Assembly (NCBI GenBank): GCA_951217055.1
Contig: OX578277.1
Span: 66,372,388 to 66,436,387, forward strand
Source of the DNA: Gerris lacustris
Lineage: Eukaryota; Arthropoda; Insecta; Hemiptera; Gerridae
Direction of reading: 5' to 3'
Length of the DNA stretch: 64,000 nt
The number at the start of each line of letters is the position of its first letter. Positions within the stretch are counted from its first letter, which is position 1. Shown here one piece after another: positions 47,240 through 58,173 of the stretch. Under the pieces are notes generated by a model, which was given only the letters and a program-made list of their open reading frames with translations, searched no databases and had not been told where the DNA came from. The position numbers were made by a program, and so were the translations under genes.

Positions 47240-48262
47240 AGGAGACGGTGCTGAGCGGAATATCCAGGGGAACTGTGACGTCATTCCCGAAGCAAGAGGT
47301 GAGTGATCCTAGCGGACAAATGTGGTACTTAAATCCGTCATTTAACTCCTTAACTGCCACGGACCAACTAAATTTTTATAATACATAATTCTAATCATAT
47401 ATATATATATATATATAAATAGAACTTAAAAAATTCTAACACTCTATAAAAAGTAAATAAACATAAAGAATAAGGAAGATTCTAAACTCTAAAGTTACTT
47501 TGGTTAACGTAACGCTACTAGTTTAAAATGCTAATTCTAATTTGGGGATGATACCCCCCAAAAACTCTGAAAATCGAGAAAAAAAATATTTCTCGAAAAC
47601 CGTTCCGACGAGTTTGATAAAAAAAAAATTTAAAATATAGTCCAATTAAATACGAATCTATCGATATAAGCCGTTTTTTTCGGGAAAATCTAGTTCCTGA
47701 GAAAATGGCTTAAAACGCGGACGGAGGGAGCCCGGGTTCGATTCCCCACCCGGGAGAAGTTATTTTTATGGTAAATTTTGATGAAATGTTCGGTAATAAT
47801 TAAATTTACTTACGAAAACTAACAAATGGGAAACACTGAGCTTTTTAAATATGAACTCGTATATGAGAAAGTTTGTCTGAGTTGTCTCGGACCAATTTTT
47901 TTTTTTTTTACTTCCTACCAGAGAAAGTTATGCAATAAAATATTCATTCATATTAAGAAGATATTTTAATTTATAGTTTATAATTAAATCACATAGGAAG
48001 GCAAGGGAGTTAACATTTTTAAATTAAACGAAAATCGAAGTATCAGTCTAAAATAAGAAGATTGAAATAGAGATTAAGAATATTTTTCCACCGGAGTCGC
48101 TTAAATCGCGAATCATCATGATAAACTCACCTTGTGGCAGTTTAAGGAACTAAATGACAGATGGCAAATGTAAGTACCACATTTGTCCGCTAGGATCGCT
48201 CACCTCTTGCCTCGGGAATGACGTCACAGTTCCCTTGGATATTCCGCTCAGCACCGTCTCCT
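47240..48262. mobile_element. MULE-like TIR element, 1,023 bp, non-autonomous
   Basis: Long inverted repeats of about 92 bp with three mismatches, starting AGGAGACGGTGCTGAGCGG, then weaker symmetry for another ~30 bp. CATCAACAA (9 bp) is duplicated at 47231-47239 and 48263-48271; the other units show the empty site. A 9-bp duplication and long TIRs fit Mutator-like elements. There is no transposase ORF. The interior contains GGGTTCGATTCCCCACCC (about 47733-47750), a good match to a tRNA T-arm / RNA polymerase III B box, with a weak A-box-like TGGCTTAAAACGCGG about 30 bases upstream. Confidence 0.85.
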
Positions 48263-48271
48263 CATCAACAA

Positions 48272-49367
48272 GAGAAGGTTATAACTTATAACTCGTGATC
48301 GTTGAATGGGTTTACTGAATAGTATGTTATGCGTTATTTTTTTAGTATTTATCTGTATAATAGTAATTAATAAATAAATTGTAAAATGTAGTAAATCATT
48401 TTTTTCTGTATAAAGGTAACATTTAAGTATTTCTAAGAAGCAAGAAAAGGGAACTACTTGTTCATTTTCCAAGACTTGGATCGGAAATGAAGAGTGGAGT
48501 CAATATTAATTCTTTTAATTTGTACAACCTAAACTTGTGATAGCAAAAATATTTACAGGTACCTGAAAATAACAGGAATCAGTCTGGAAAATATTACATT
48601 TTTCATAGAACAATTATTTTGAACTCTGCTCTTAGGCTAAGACTAAGACTTATAATAACGAATACTAAAGAGGCTGGTCTTTGTTTGAAAAAAGTATTGC
48701 GATTCTTGATAATTTAGCTGAATAAGCTTCAATATTCAATAGGAATAGGACTTATAATTTATTACATTTCTTTAAGAAAAATACTACTCATTACACCCCG
48801 TACCCGGAGTATAAAATTAATGTTGTTATAATCACATTAATCTTAAAAATCAACAAAACAGCTCACTTAAATTTCATAAAAGCAGCATTATTCCCTTAAT
48901 TGTTATAAAAAATAAAAATAAATAAAGGAGAAATAGACTGCCAATTTCGTATGGTTGTAAAATTATTTAATTTTCTACCGTTTCTTACATCAGTCAAAAT
49001 GGTTTTGATTTTTTAACATAAATTACAGTACTCTTTTACATTAATGAAATTCTTTAGATATATATATTCACGATTTATTACTGAATTCTGGCTAAAGAAA
49101 GTTTTTCTTTTCTTTTTCAAGGAGTCTGTGTTCACACTAACGTTTTTAGTGTTTTTGCAGAACATAAAAATTGGTGAAGTACGAGCTCTCTTTCTCACTA
49201 TTTTCTTGAAAGAGAGTGAAAAAATTTTTATCAAAAAAATATTTCTTTTTATTAAAGAAAGAAAAAATAAAATACGGCACTATAATAGGCACATTAGTAA
49301 ATTACCCCAATGAAAATTTGCTAAAGAAGAAGAAACATAACTTAAAACTGATACGGCAAATAAAAAC
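48272..49367. other. AT-rich spacer of unit 4, after the MULE-like element
   Basis: Continues the unit from the position equivalent to about 5460 of unit 1. The overlapping short ORFs at 49013-49313 recur in all units on both strands and are not supported as genes. Confidence 0.5.
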
Positions 49368-49377
49368 TATTATTATA

Positions 49378-50838
49378 GCCCATTTTATATATTAAAATAT
49401 ATATATATATGATGTCCCCTTTCTTATAATTATTTATAAAATCTTTGTGTCCAAAGGCGTAAAAAAAACTCTTTTATAATTTGTTGGGTATTATTTCGTT
49501 CCTCCATTTGGTACATTTTCTAACCTGAAAATGTTTATTTTTTAACAATTATCTTTTTAATACATTATTAAATACATATAATAAATAGTTTAATAATAAG
49601 TGTGGATAGTGTGCAAATTAATTAATCAGTAAAAATAAAAAATTAGTTATAATTAAAGTTATAAATCATTAGAAATTTAAATCGTCAATAAAATTGAAAA
49701 ATAACAGAGGGTAGTAATGAGGAGTTGTCTATTTGACGCCTGATCAATGACTAACTCTAATTCTATTTAATGAGATAAAATTATCAAGGTTTCTGATAAC
49801 AATAAGCCTTATCATCACCATCGTTACTTTACATATATATTAAAAAGAAAACATACAACATAATATATAATTATTTAACTACATCTTTACTTACACATAA
49901 CAATTATCTGTATATTATTTTATTTTATTCATTTATTTATTTATTTTGTAAAAGCAATACAATTTCTATTGATTAGGACACAACAACACAATAACAAACA
50001 TTTAATTCTAGCAACAATTAAAATAAAACATAAATAGTTTGAGATTTATAACAATGGTATTTTATAAATAAGTATAATATACAATAATACAGTGGACTAT
50101 TGCTTACAATTTGTTTAAAATTTTTTTTATAAATTAAAATAATTCTATCTATATGGTTCACAAAAATTTTATAGTTATAACAACTTCACTGTCATTTAAA
50201 TAAATAGTTACAATTTCAACTAAGCAATTTAATTTGTATACAGAAATTCAATTTATTTTCATTTATATGTTTAGAAATTTTTTATTTTTACTATTTAAGT
50301 TAAAAATACCCGCATAAAATTTATTTAAATCTTTTGTGTCTGTTTTAAAGTTCATATTTTGTGGGCAGTTCGAAATATATGCTGACTTCAAAAGCTTTCT
50401 TTTAAAATTGTTTGTTTCTTTGTCTATAATTTTAGCTTGACTAAAATCTACCATATGATTATTTTCAAGGCAATGAGAAACCAACGCTGTCTTATTATTT
50501 TTGTTCTTAACATCTCCCTCATGCTGTTTCATTCGATTTAGGAAAGTTTGCCGTGATTCGCCAATGAAAAGGTACATTGGTAAAAGTACATGTACTTTTT
50601 ATCACATTCTTTGCAAGGAATTATGTATACAAATCCCATTTCTTCTTCCTTTGGCACTTTATCTTTTATTTTGGTAAAAATACTATTTTTTATTTTATTA
50701 ATTGGCTTCATCCCAAATTTTATATCCTTACAATCAAATTTGTTAAAAGTATTCGCCACTTGTTCGGTAAGCCCTTTTATCCTTCTAACAAATTATAAAA
50801 GAGTTTTTTTACCCCTTTGGACACAAAGATTTTATAAA
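49378..50838 (-). mobile_element. 5'-truncated Penelope-like retroelement with inverted terminal repeats
   Basis: Insertion of 1,461 bp flanked by TATTATTATA (49368-49377 and 50839-50848); unit 1 shows the empty site near 6560. Imperfect inverted repeats of about 51 bp lie near both ends (49434-49485 and 50787-50837, with TTTGTGTCCAAAGG). Only the C-terminal endonuclease part of the ORF is left. Penelope-like elements are often 5'-truncated and flanked by partly inverted terminal repeats, which fits. The 49,880-50,240 stretch is AT-rich and non-coding. Confidence 0.75.
50263..50759 (-). pseudogene. GIY-YIG endonuclease end of a Penelope-like ORF, frameshifted
   Basis: Reading leftwards from 50759, one frame gives VPKEEEMGFVYIIPCKECDK, the GIY-YIG start with its Cys pair. 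A second frame gives IGESRQTFLNRMKQHE and then ALVSHCLENNHMVDF. The two are split by about 25 extra bases (near 50571-50595), which look like a local duplication. The YIG core is therefore broken. The nuclease would nick DNA for retroelement insertion; this piece is dead. Confidence 0.7.
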
Positions 50839-51203
50839 TATTATTATAACCTGTTGTTGAATTCAACTATAACAAGACTATAACCTTCCGGCGCAAAAAT
50901 GTTTCGTGGTATTTAGCCTCTAGTCAAGAACTAGGTATAGACAGATATAGTATCGATAATATAGTATAAATAGATATATGTATGTTTATTGACAACCATG
51001 GGGCTATACTTATTCTCTAATGTCTAAAAGATATTTCTTTCCGAGATTCTTTTTAGTTCCGAGTTACCGAATGTAACGCTTACCGAATATACCAGCTGCT
51101 AAATAAACTTAAACTGTTGACAATAACATCAATGAAATAAGTTTAGTGAAAAAAATAAATAGTGTCATATCATAATTTAAAACTATACGGAAACAATACA
51201 AAC

Positions 51204-51297
51204 CTTAAAAATGACATGTTGAATTTTTTTCTCGCGTTGAGTCAAGTCTAGGACAGATCGGACAATTTTACCCCTGGCTCCTTTAGTAATAGGGCTT
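51204..51297 (-). pseudogene. smg-like: Fragment of Smaug-like exon 4 (copy 5)
   Basis: Only the 3' part of the SAM exon is left, from SPITKGARGK to the exon end with its GTTTGT donor. It has Arg at residue 204 and Lys in place of Asn at 214. The upstream half of the exon is replaced by unrelated unit sequence and all downstream exons are deleted, so no product is expected. Confidence 0.75.
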
Positions 51298-51450
51298 ACA
51301 TCACGTAACACTATATATTTATTTGAAATATGAAACAAAATTGATAGGAACAACGAATAAACATGGAACATTAGAAAAAGTTAGAATGATTTATAAAAAG
51401 ATAATCTTCACTGGAAGTTATGATTCATTTTAAAAGCAAAAATTACTTTT

Positions 51451-51885
51451 TTAAAAAGAAAAGAAAAAAATTTTATCAACAGGAAAAAGCTCCAAGGAAG
51501 ACTGTCTATTTCCACATAGAACAAATATAACATAAAAAAGAGTCATCTTTTTCATCTGCTCCGGCGCAAGCTTCGTGAGTCCAACCTTGGCAACTCGAGC
51601 ACTGTATCCAGCCTTCTCAGGATTTTGGTTCAAGATGGAGGTCGGGTAAAACGGGATACAACAAAACTCTATCCTGTTTTGGGCATCAAAAAAGTGTCTT
51701 GCCCGACTGTGATGTTTTTCAAAACAAACATGGCTGATGCCTGATCTGAAACTCGCTAGCTTTAGTTTTACACACCAAATGTTCGTTAAAAACCATACAA
51801 CAAAATATAATACTTACCGGAATTGCATCCTCTGAAGAACAAGACCGATGAGAGTATTTGTGAAGCACAAAAAAGGCTGATGCTT
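51451..51885 (-). pseudogene. Unrecognised conserved ORF, fragment 5
   Basis: Homologous to 3579-4062, with GGA kept at the EKAGYSAR stretch but several other changes (for example GGATACAACAAAAC for GGATCCAACGAAAC). The upstream exon ends in a deletion near 51883. The main part reads NQNPEKAGYSARVAKVGL. Confidence 0.45.
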
Positions 51886-52104
51886 AAAAACTTTCTAAAA
51901 TTCTCTTTCAAATGCTTTGTTATCAATGAGTAGTTTAATTCAATGATATTAAAGGGTATGAAAGACTTTGTTTACAGTTAACTCTAATACCCGACATTAT
52001 ACTTAATAATAATTTAAAGATCTGAATATATTTAAAAGCAGGGGGCTTACTGCTTTTATTAATGTATGCCTATTTTAGAAAAGTATATAATATATAAATA
52101 TACT

Positions 52105-53398
52105 TGTTGAAAAAGTGAATATAAGAATCTGGGCGTAACTCTTACGCCTTTCCTATCCTTTCATGAACATCATAAAAATCAGGTCTCTACTGCTAAGCAA
52201 GGTCTCAACGCCACTTGGTCTAACCTACTCTCTAGGAATGATGTGGCATTAAAGGCAGAATACCATATTTTTAATGCTGTCTCGAGAACTATAGTTTGTT
52301 ATGCTTGTCAAGTTTGGGGTAGCATAAGCTATAATGTTGTAGAAAAATTGCTATGTGTTTTTATTTAAAAGCTTTTTTCCCTTCCTAAATGCTACGCCGA
52401 ATTATATGTTACATTTAGAAAAAAGATTTAATCAGGTATATCTGCACACATATAAGCTTCACTCAAAGTACTGCCCCGTCGTCCTCGATATGCAAGCTTA
52501 TAGATATCCAAAAATTATAGCAGAGGAGATAGTCAATTTAACGAACAATATAACTGTAGCATTGACTTCACTTCAAATGATGAAGCTATATGGAAACGTC
52601 AAATTAAGATATTAGTAAATACAATAAAAGATTGGTACAGAGAGGAGTCTAAGAGATGTGCTAAGGAGTCAAACCGTTTCACTTTGTACAGGTCTGAAGA
52701 GCAAAATGTATTTGATAATTATTTTGGCCCTGGGTGACAAATTAATTTAAATTTGTGTGATGCTAGTCTCTTGTTCAAACTAAGGTGTGAACTTCTTAGC
52801 CTTAATAGTGTACCTTGGGTAGCAAGGGAACAAGATAAAGAACCGTGCAAATCATGCTCTTGTAGTGCCCAAGAAAGTCTTCTTCATTTTTTAACTCAAG
52901 GTATTTGGTGAATTTATCATTCTAGGTTTTGCAAAGGTGGACTTTTTTTATTAACGACTTTGAAGCTATTCTTAAGTTTGCTCGTCCAGCTCTTACAATT
53001 CACTCCACTTTTCTGATGCTTAACCTCGTTTTCTCTTTGTGTACTCTTATCGTCTACAATTTGTCCTTTTATTTGTTTTTTGCTTTTCTTTTAATTTTTA
53101 TTTATTTACTTATCGTCATATTTTCTTAATGCTATTAATTAAGTTATTAATTATTAATTTAATTAAATATAAATTACTTGTACTTATTCAATTATTTATA
53201 GTAATGTTATTAGTTATTATATTAATTATATTTGTACTTACTAGTAATTTTATTATTTTTGTTTATATTATTTTATATTTGTATGTTTACTTGCAGGCTC
53301 TGGCAGACGGCTTATGCCATGTCAAACATTTGCGGAATTATTTATTAATATTTTTAAATTAATAAAAAATAAAGCATTAAAAAATTAAATAAAAAATG
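52105..53398 (+). pseudogene. Decayed 3' end of a second non-LTR retrotransposon
   Basis: Reads as the C-terminal third of a LINE reverse transcriptase in shifting frames: NLGVTLTPFLSFHEHHKNQV then IVCYACQVWG, after a frameshift TPNYMLHLEKRF and AYRYPKIIAEE, then DWYREESKRC and CKSCSCSAQESLLHF, the terminal cysteine motif. Frames change near 52370 and 52600 and there are stops near 52736 and 52908. It ends in an A-rich tail (53361-53398). It is not the same family as the LINE of unit 3. The array boundary coincides with its truncated 5' side. Confidence 0.7.
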
Positions 53399-53419
53399 TG
53401 TATTATTATAATATTTGCC

Positions 53420-54520
53420 TCATCTACTCCATAAACCCAGGGGAGTTTTACTGACCAGTAATCCTTCCTCTGCAAATACTTTCCGAATAAATCCTTTATT
53501 CAGTCACTTGTTTACACGCTATCTCCTGGACTATTAGGTATATGCATTTTTATTGTCTAAAAGCAATGAAACTACTCTGAAATATCTAGCCCAATCCGTT
53601 CATAAGTATACATTTTAAATATTTCTTGGGGGGGAGGGGGGCATTTCTTTCTTACAATATGTGCCACGTATAAAAAAATTTAAACCAGTTACTTGATTTT
53701 CATTAAGAATAACTATGATTTTCTTTCAGATTTCTTCAATAATTCGTTAAATAAAACTATCGGGGGGATAAAATAACACGAAAAACGCAATTATATAGTA
53801 CACATAGCACAAAGATGATATGGACAAAAACGAGTCCAAATATAATATATTTGTACTCAGGGCAACCTACATTTCATTTAACACCTCCTATGATGCATTT
53901 AAGGTAAAAAAAAAGTTTCAACCCCCAGTTTTTGTGGAATGAATTGGGGTTTCATTCCCTATAACTTTCCTGTGATTGGGTTATTACACGTAATATAAAT
54001 CCAGACACACAAACTTTTTTTGTTGGGAACTTGCGGCGATCAGATGCATTACAGACAATAAGACAATACAGACTAGCTTAGTGTTCTGCGAGAAAACTAT
54101 GTGCCACACTAATTGGCAGGCTATATTTCAAACACAAAAATAAGTCAATGTTTACCTCTTGGATACTTTATCTTGAAACACATTATATAGTAATTATTAT
54201 AATATAAGGCTAGGGGGCTTTGCCCTCTACTCTCCTCGCACGTCCACTGGACGTGTAAAAATTGAATCTGTAAAGTAATAGGTAACAATTGCTTTTTGTA
54301 AATTGGCCAAATACGCAATGTCAATTTAACAGTACCCTTTCCTTTGCAAATACTTTCCGACGTAATCCTTATTGCAAAGTTAAAGCTTAGTAAAAAATAA
54401 TTACCTGTAACGGCTTTCCATTGACAATAAGTTCCGCCTTAAGCCTTACTGACACTTAAAGGTCAGGTAGGCATAGAGATATTATTTGCCCAGCTCTTAC
54501 ATTGCATCATGTGCTATATC
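53420..54520 (-). repeat. Diverged inverted copy of the array spacer, split by ~850 bp
   Basis: 53420-53495 and 54335-54520 read, on the minus strand, like unit positions about 5090-5290 (TTTATGGAG/AGTAG, GGAAAGTATTTGCAAAGGA, GGCGGAACT, GGGCAAATAATATCTC). Both pieces contain the TTTGCAAATACTTTCCG-like stretch, so the ~850 bases between them may be an insertion or the two may be separate relics. The part in between is AT-rich, with a poly-G/C patch near 53630 and the GCTATGTGCCAC-type repeat near 54093. Confidence 0.55.
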
Positions 54521-55358
54521 CATAATTTATTTAATATTAAATATTTACTTATATGGAATATGTAGGAGAGTATGATTTTATTATATAAATTGTATAACGA
54601 ACATGAAATAATCTAAATTATTATCTAGCTTATCCGTGAAGAAAATTATAAGAGTCTCATAGAGAAATGTTAAGTAGCTGTTAGTGACTGGAAATTGAAG
54701 TTCTAGTAGCTAGAACAAAACTTTCACAAATGAACCTATATACTATCTTCCATACTCAGTAATTATACATTTGCGTTATAGTCTCCTACTACCAGGGCTC
54801 CATGGCGTGGACAATCTTTTAGTTCCTTCTGTAGCTCCTTATAGAAATCATGTACTCATATTCGCATAATCTTTCATTTTTTATTTCAACTTTTTTTATA
54901 TGTATATAATATGCCTATGTCTTGAAACTGAATTCCATGAAGTTAAAAACCAAGTACATTGATATTTTGTCGTTTAGCTTGATAAGCATTTAAGTTAAGA
55001 TAAGCGATTTTTTTCTTTATTACTATACCGCATTATTCGTTTTTGTAGATTGTTCAATAAGATATTTATTAAGAAAATATCTTACTTTTTATGTATTGTG
55101 TGGTTAGGTCGATCTAGAGTGTTCAATAAAAACTTCTACTTCTATTTCAAATCGGCTATATATCAACCGATCATATTCTTCTATCTATAGCTGTTACAGA
55201 TACTAAGCATATATCAACACTCAAAAGTATAATATACAAAATAAATTTGATAAAAATAACTATCCTAAAAAATAATAAATTCATATTGGCATTTAGCTTT
55301 AACTAACTCCACCAAAATCGTCAATTCAGAAAACATCAGATATTATAAATCGCTAACC
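54521..55358. other. AT-rich region, nothing recognised
   Basis: No ORF, repeat structure or RNA gene that I can support. Confidence 0.5.
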
Positions 55359-56881
55359 TATACAGGGTGTCCCACATAAGGTGTAACAAAGAAAAACCAT
55401 CAGAAATGTGATGTTCTACATCACATTTCTGACAAAAAATGTTATATAATATAGTGGTTGATCGACCTTCGTTTTCGAGATATATCGATTTTTCAATTAT
55501 CTCATTTTCTGGTGACTTTTTGCCATTAAAAACGTTATAGCGTAAAATCTAAAAATGGTATAAAGATGGGGTTTTCACCATTCAAAAGGTGAGGAAATTT
55601 GCTTTACAAATGGCATGCTGTTAGCCCATAATACCCTTATTAAATCATTTTTATAAACTTCTAAATACAAATATTTGGTTAATAAGAAATTTGTGGTCAA
55701 CGTTCTTGCTAGCATAACTTTTTAATTTGTATAATAAATGAATAAATTTGACGTCATGTAAAACTGGTGCATTTAATAAGCTTTAAAATGATATAAAGTT
55801 TTACCTAGTTTGCTTCAAGTTGACAAACTTTTTGGATGAAAATGAGGTAATAAATGACAAGTTTATCAGTTTATATGACTTTTAATGACCCTAAGACTTG
55901 ATAAAAAAATAGAAAGGGTAATAATAAATAAAAAAAAATATCACTCCTTGTGTTAACAAAATGAAAAAATTGAATAATATAGTACATATAGAAAAGTGTA
56001 CATAATTGTTTACAAAAACTAAACGTAGCCACCCTCCCTCTCTCTCCCCGTTGCTGTTAATGGATCTTCTGCAAGTACACTACCAGTTGCCCGTCTCACT
56101 CCTTCAGGTTTGAATTTGATAGTATCAAAGGCTAAAAAATTTGTTCGCTTAGCAAGGTCCTCTCTTGTGTTCAGCAATTGGCTTAATTTTCACCTCTCCC
56201 TACAGGGAGAGGTGAAACTACTTTGAGTTTTTGTAAACAATTATGTTCACTTTTCTATACTATATTATTTAATTTTTTCATTTTGTTAACACAAGGAGTG
56301 ATTTTTTTTTTTATTTATTATTACCCTTTCTATTTTTTCACCAAGTCTTAGGGTCATTAAAAGTCATACAAACTGATAAACTTGTCATTTATTACCTCAT
56401 TTTCATCCAAAAAGTTTGTCAACTTGAAGCAAACTAGGTAAAAATGTATATCATTTTAAAGCTTATTAAATGCACCAGTTTTACATGACGTCAAATTTAT
56501 TCATTTATTATACAAATTAAAAAGTTATGCTAGCAAGAACGTTGACCACAAATTTCTTATTAACCAAATATTTGTATTTAGAAGTTTATAAAAATTATTT
56601 AATAAGCGTATTATGGGATAACAGCATGCCATTTTTAAAGCAAATTGCCTCACCTTTTGAATGGTGAAAATCCTATCTTTATATCTTTTTTATATTTTAC
56701 GCTATAACTTGTTTAATGGGAAAAAGTCACCAGAAAATGAGATAATTGAAAAATCGATATATCTCGAAAACGAAGGTCGATCAATCATTATGTTAAATTA
56801 TAACATTATTTGTCAGAAATGTGATGTAGAACATCACATTTCAGTTTTTCTTTGTTACACCTTATGTGGGACACCCTATAT
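55359..56881. mobile_element. 1.5-kb palindromic (foldback) element with CAGGGTGTCCCA ends
   Basis: Two arms of about 660 bases (55359 to about 56027, and about 56218-56881) are inverted copies at roughly 95% identity, separated by a ~190-bp unique spacer. The ends read TATAYAGGGTGTCCCACATA. The arms include TTTCTTTGTTACACCTTATG, a small nested hairpin around ATGTGATG/CATCACAT, and ATATCTCGAAAACGAAGGTCGA near both outer ends. No transposase is encoded; the 117-residue ORF at 56661 only runs out of one arm. The TATA at each end prevents a sure call of the target duplication. Confidence 0.8.
56188..56217 (+). repeat. 13-bp perfect hairpin in the palindrome spacer
   Basis: TTTCACCTCTCCC and GGGAGAGGTGAAA with a TACA loop, at the inner edge of the right arm. 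It is unlike the AT-rich surroundings. There is no T-run after it, so I do not call it a terminator. Confidence 0.7.
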
Positions 56882-56885
56882 ACAA

Positions 56886-57340
56886 GGATTGACTGAAAAC
56901 ATTAAAAAAAACTTTCAAAGAGTTAGATTGCAAGCATATAAAATTTGGTTTAAACCGGTTAATAAAATAAATTACAAATATCATAGAAAGCAAAAGATAA
57001 AACAGACAAATTAAAAAAAAACCGACGTGATTTATAAAATTAAGTGCAAAGATCGTGATAGTGTTTACATGGGTGAAACCACACTAAACTTAAAAAACAA
57101 AATAAACAATATTGTTATGATATAGGTGCTAAAAACAGCAAAACAACCCTTAGTATCCACACAACCAGAAAAAACACCTAATTGACAAAGGAAAATTTTG
57201 AAATTTTGGACAGAGAAAAAAATGGTTCAAATCGAAAATATTTAGGTCACATTCATCGCAATATCTAATAAATCTATTAACTAAAAAACAGATTCTAAAT
57301 ATATAAATAAATTGTATTCAGTCATTTTAAAGGAAATGAA
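56886..57340 (+). pseudogene. Decayed Penelope-like endonuclease fragment
   Basis: Plus strand, interrupted frames: RRDVIYKIKCKDRDSVYMG then ETTLNLKNKI, a GIY-YIG nuclease with the second Cys and the Ile of YIG replaced. A frameshift follows and a remnant KENFEILDREKNGSNRKYL-like stretch is still visible. The palindrome abuts its 5' side. It is distinct in sequence from the intact element at 59.4 kb. Confidence 0.6.
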
Positions 57341-58173
57341 AATAATAATTTACAGAATTAAATATAAGTTACAAATCAAAATGTCCCACCTATTATACAA
57401 CAAAAGTAAATAGCTCCAACTATATATTATAATTATTAATATATAAAATAAAAACAAAATCCATATTACTAAGATAATAATAAATGCATTACATATAAAA
57501 CAACCATAACAAATATAACATAGAAAGATACACATAAAACATGTTTTTTTTAAAAATATATGAAATATTTATATAAAAATAGGATAGGTTACTAAGAGTC
57601 ATACCATGTTTCTAATTAGCATTTAGTTTAAAGTTATTAAATGTTAAATAGTTATTATAAAATTATAGATTATTTTTTATTTATTTATTATTTTATTAAA
57701 TGAATAATAGTGACGAACAAAAAAAAATGTGACAATTTTAATGATAAACTATGTGTGCAATGCAGTTGTCTGCTTGCAATATTGAGCTGAGCTTGCATTT
57801 TAATCTTAAATTTTATTCATGTGTTAAAATTCATATTACATTAATTTTTTTGCATCACGCAATGATCGCATTCATCAAAAACTTGCCCTACTTTTTTTGA
57901 CGGAAGTTGTAACTTCGCTTCGCTTTTTTTATAATCTGCATTTGATAGATTATTTTTTTTGGCTTAATAACTATAGACAATAACTTCACAATAGACATTT
58001 ATATTCACAAACATCTGAAATCGGATCAAATATAGTAATATTTCGAATTTTTAATTAAAAAGCATTTTTACTTTTCCTCACTACCTATAGTAGGAAATGT
58101 ACTGTTTTCACAAACATTTTTTTTTTCGAGATTTCAACGGAATTATCAATTTTGGATGTTTTTAAGACCTCCT
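57341..58173. other. AT-rich region, nothing recognised
   Basis: Very AT-rich with no supported gene. The last ~300 bases (from about 57890, TTTTTTTGACGGAAGTTGTAACTTCG) resemble part of the block duplicated at 58320 and 58850. Confidence 0.45.

Larger units (their letters stand above)
41504..51118. repeat. Tandem array unit 4 (right-hand, truncated)
   Basis: Follows the unit order from the SAM exon to the position equivalent to about 9580 of unit 1, where it breaks. It holds two private inserts, a MULE-like element (47240-48262) and a truncated Penelope-like element (49378-50838). It includes the ~310-bp segment (42918-43226). Its 3' Smaug exons beyond the break are deleted. Confidence 0.9.
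51119..52104. other. Scrambled edge of the tandem array
   Basis: A mosaic of unit pieces joined out of order: after about 51118 it jumps from the equivalent of 9584 to 10913 (unit 1 numbering); after 51297 to about 3435; after about 51890 to a short piece of the ~310-bp segment; then to about 1216; then it leaves the array near 52100. Several point changes separate these pieces from the intact units. Confidence 0.75.

Noticed and set aside
47690..47770. Complete tRNA gene
   Set aside because: Only a T-arm/B-box-like piece is present; no acceptor, D or anticodon arms can be folded around it.
53039..53362. 107-codon Leu/Ile/Tyr-rich ORF that looks like membrane segments
   Set aside because: It lies in the AT-rich 3' end of the decayed LINE; the hydrophobic composition is a product of T-rich DNA.
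56661..57014. 117-codon plus-strand ORF
   Set aside because: It runs from the right palindrome arm into the decayed Penelope-like fragment, so it is a chimera of two unrelated non-functional sequences.
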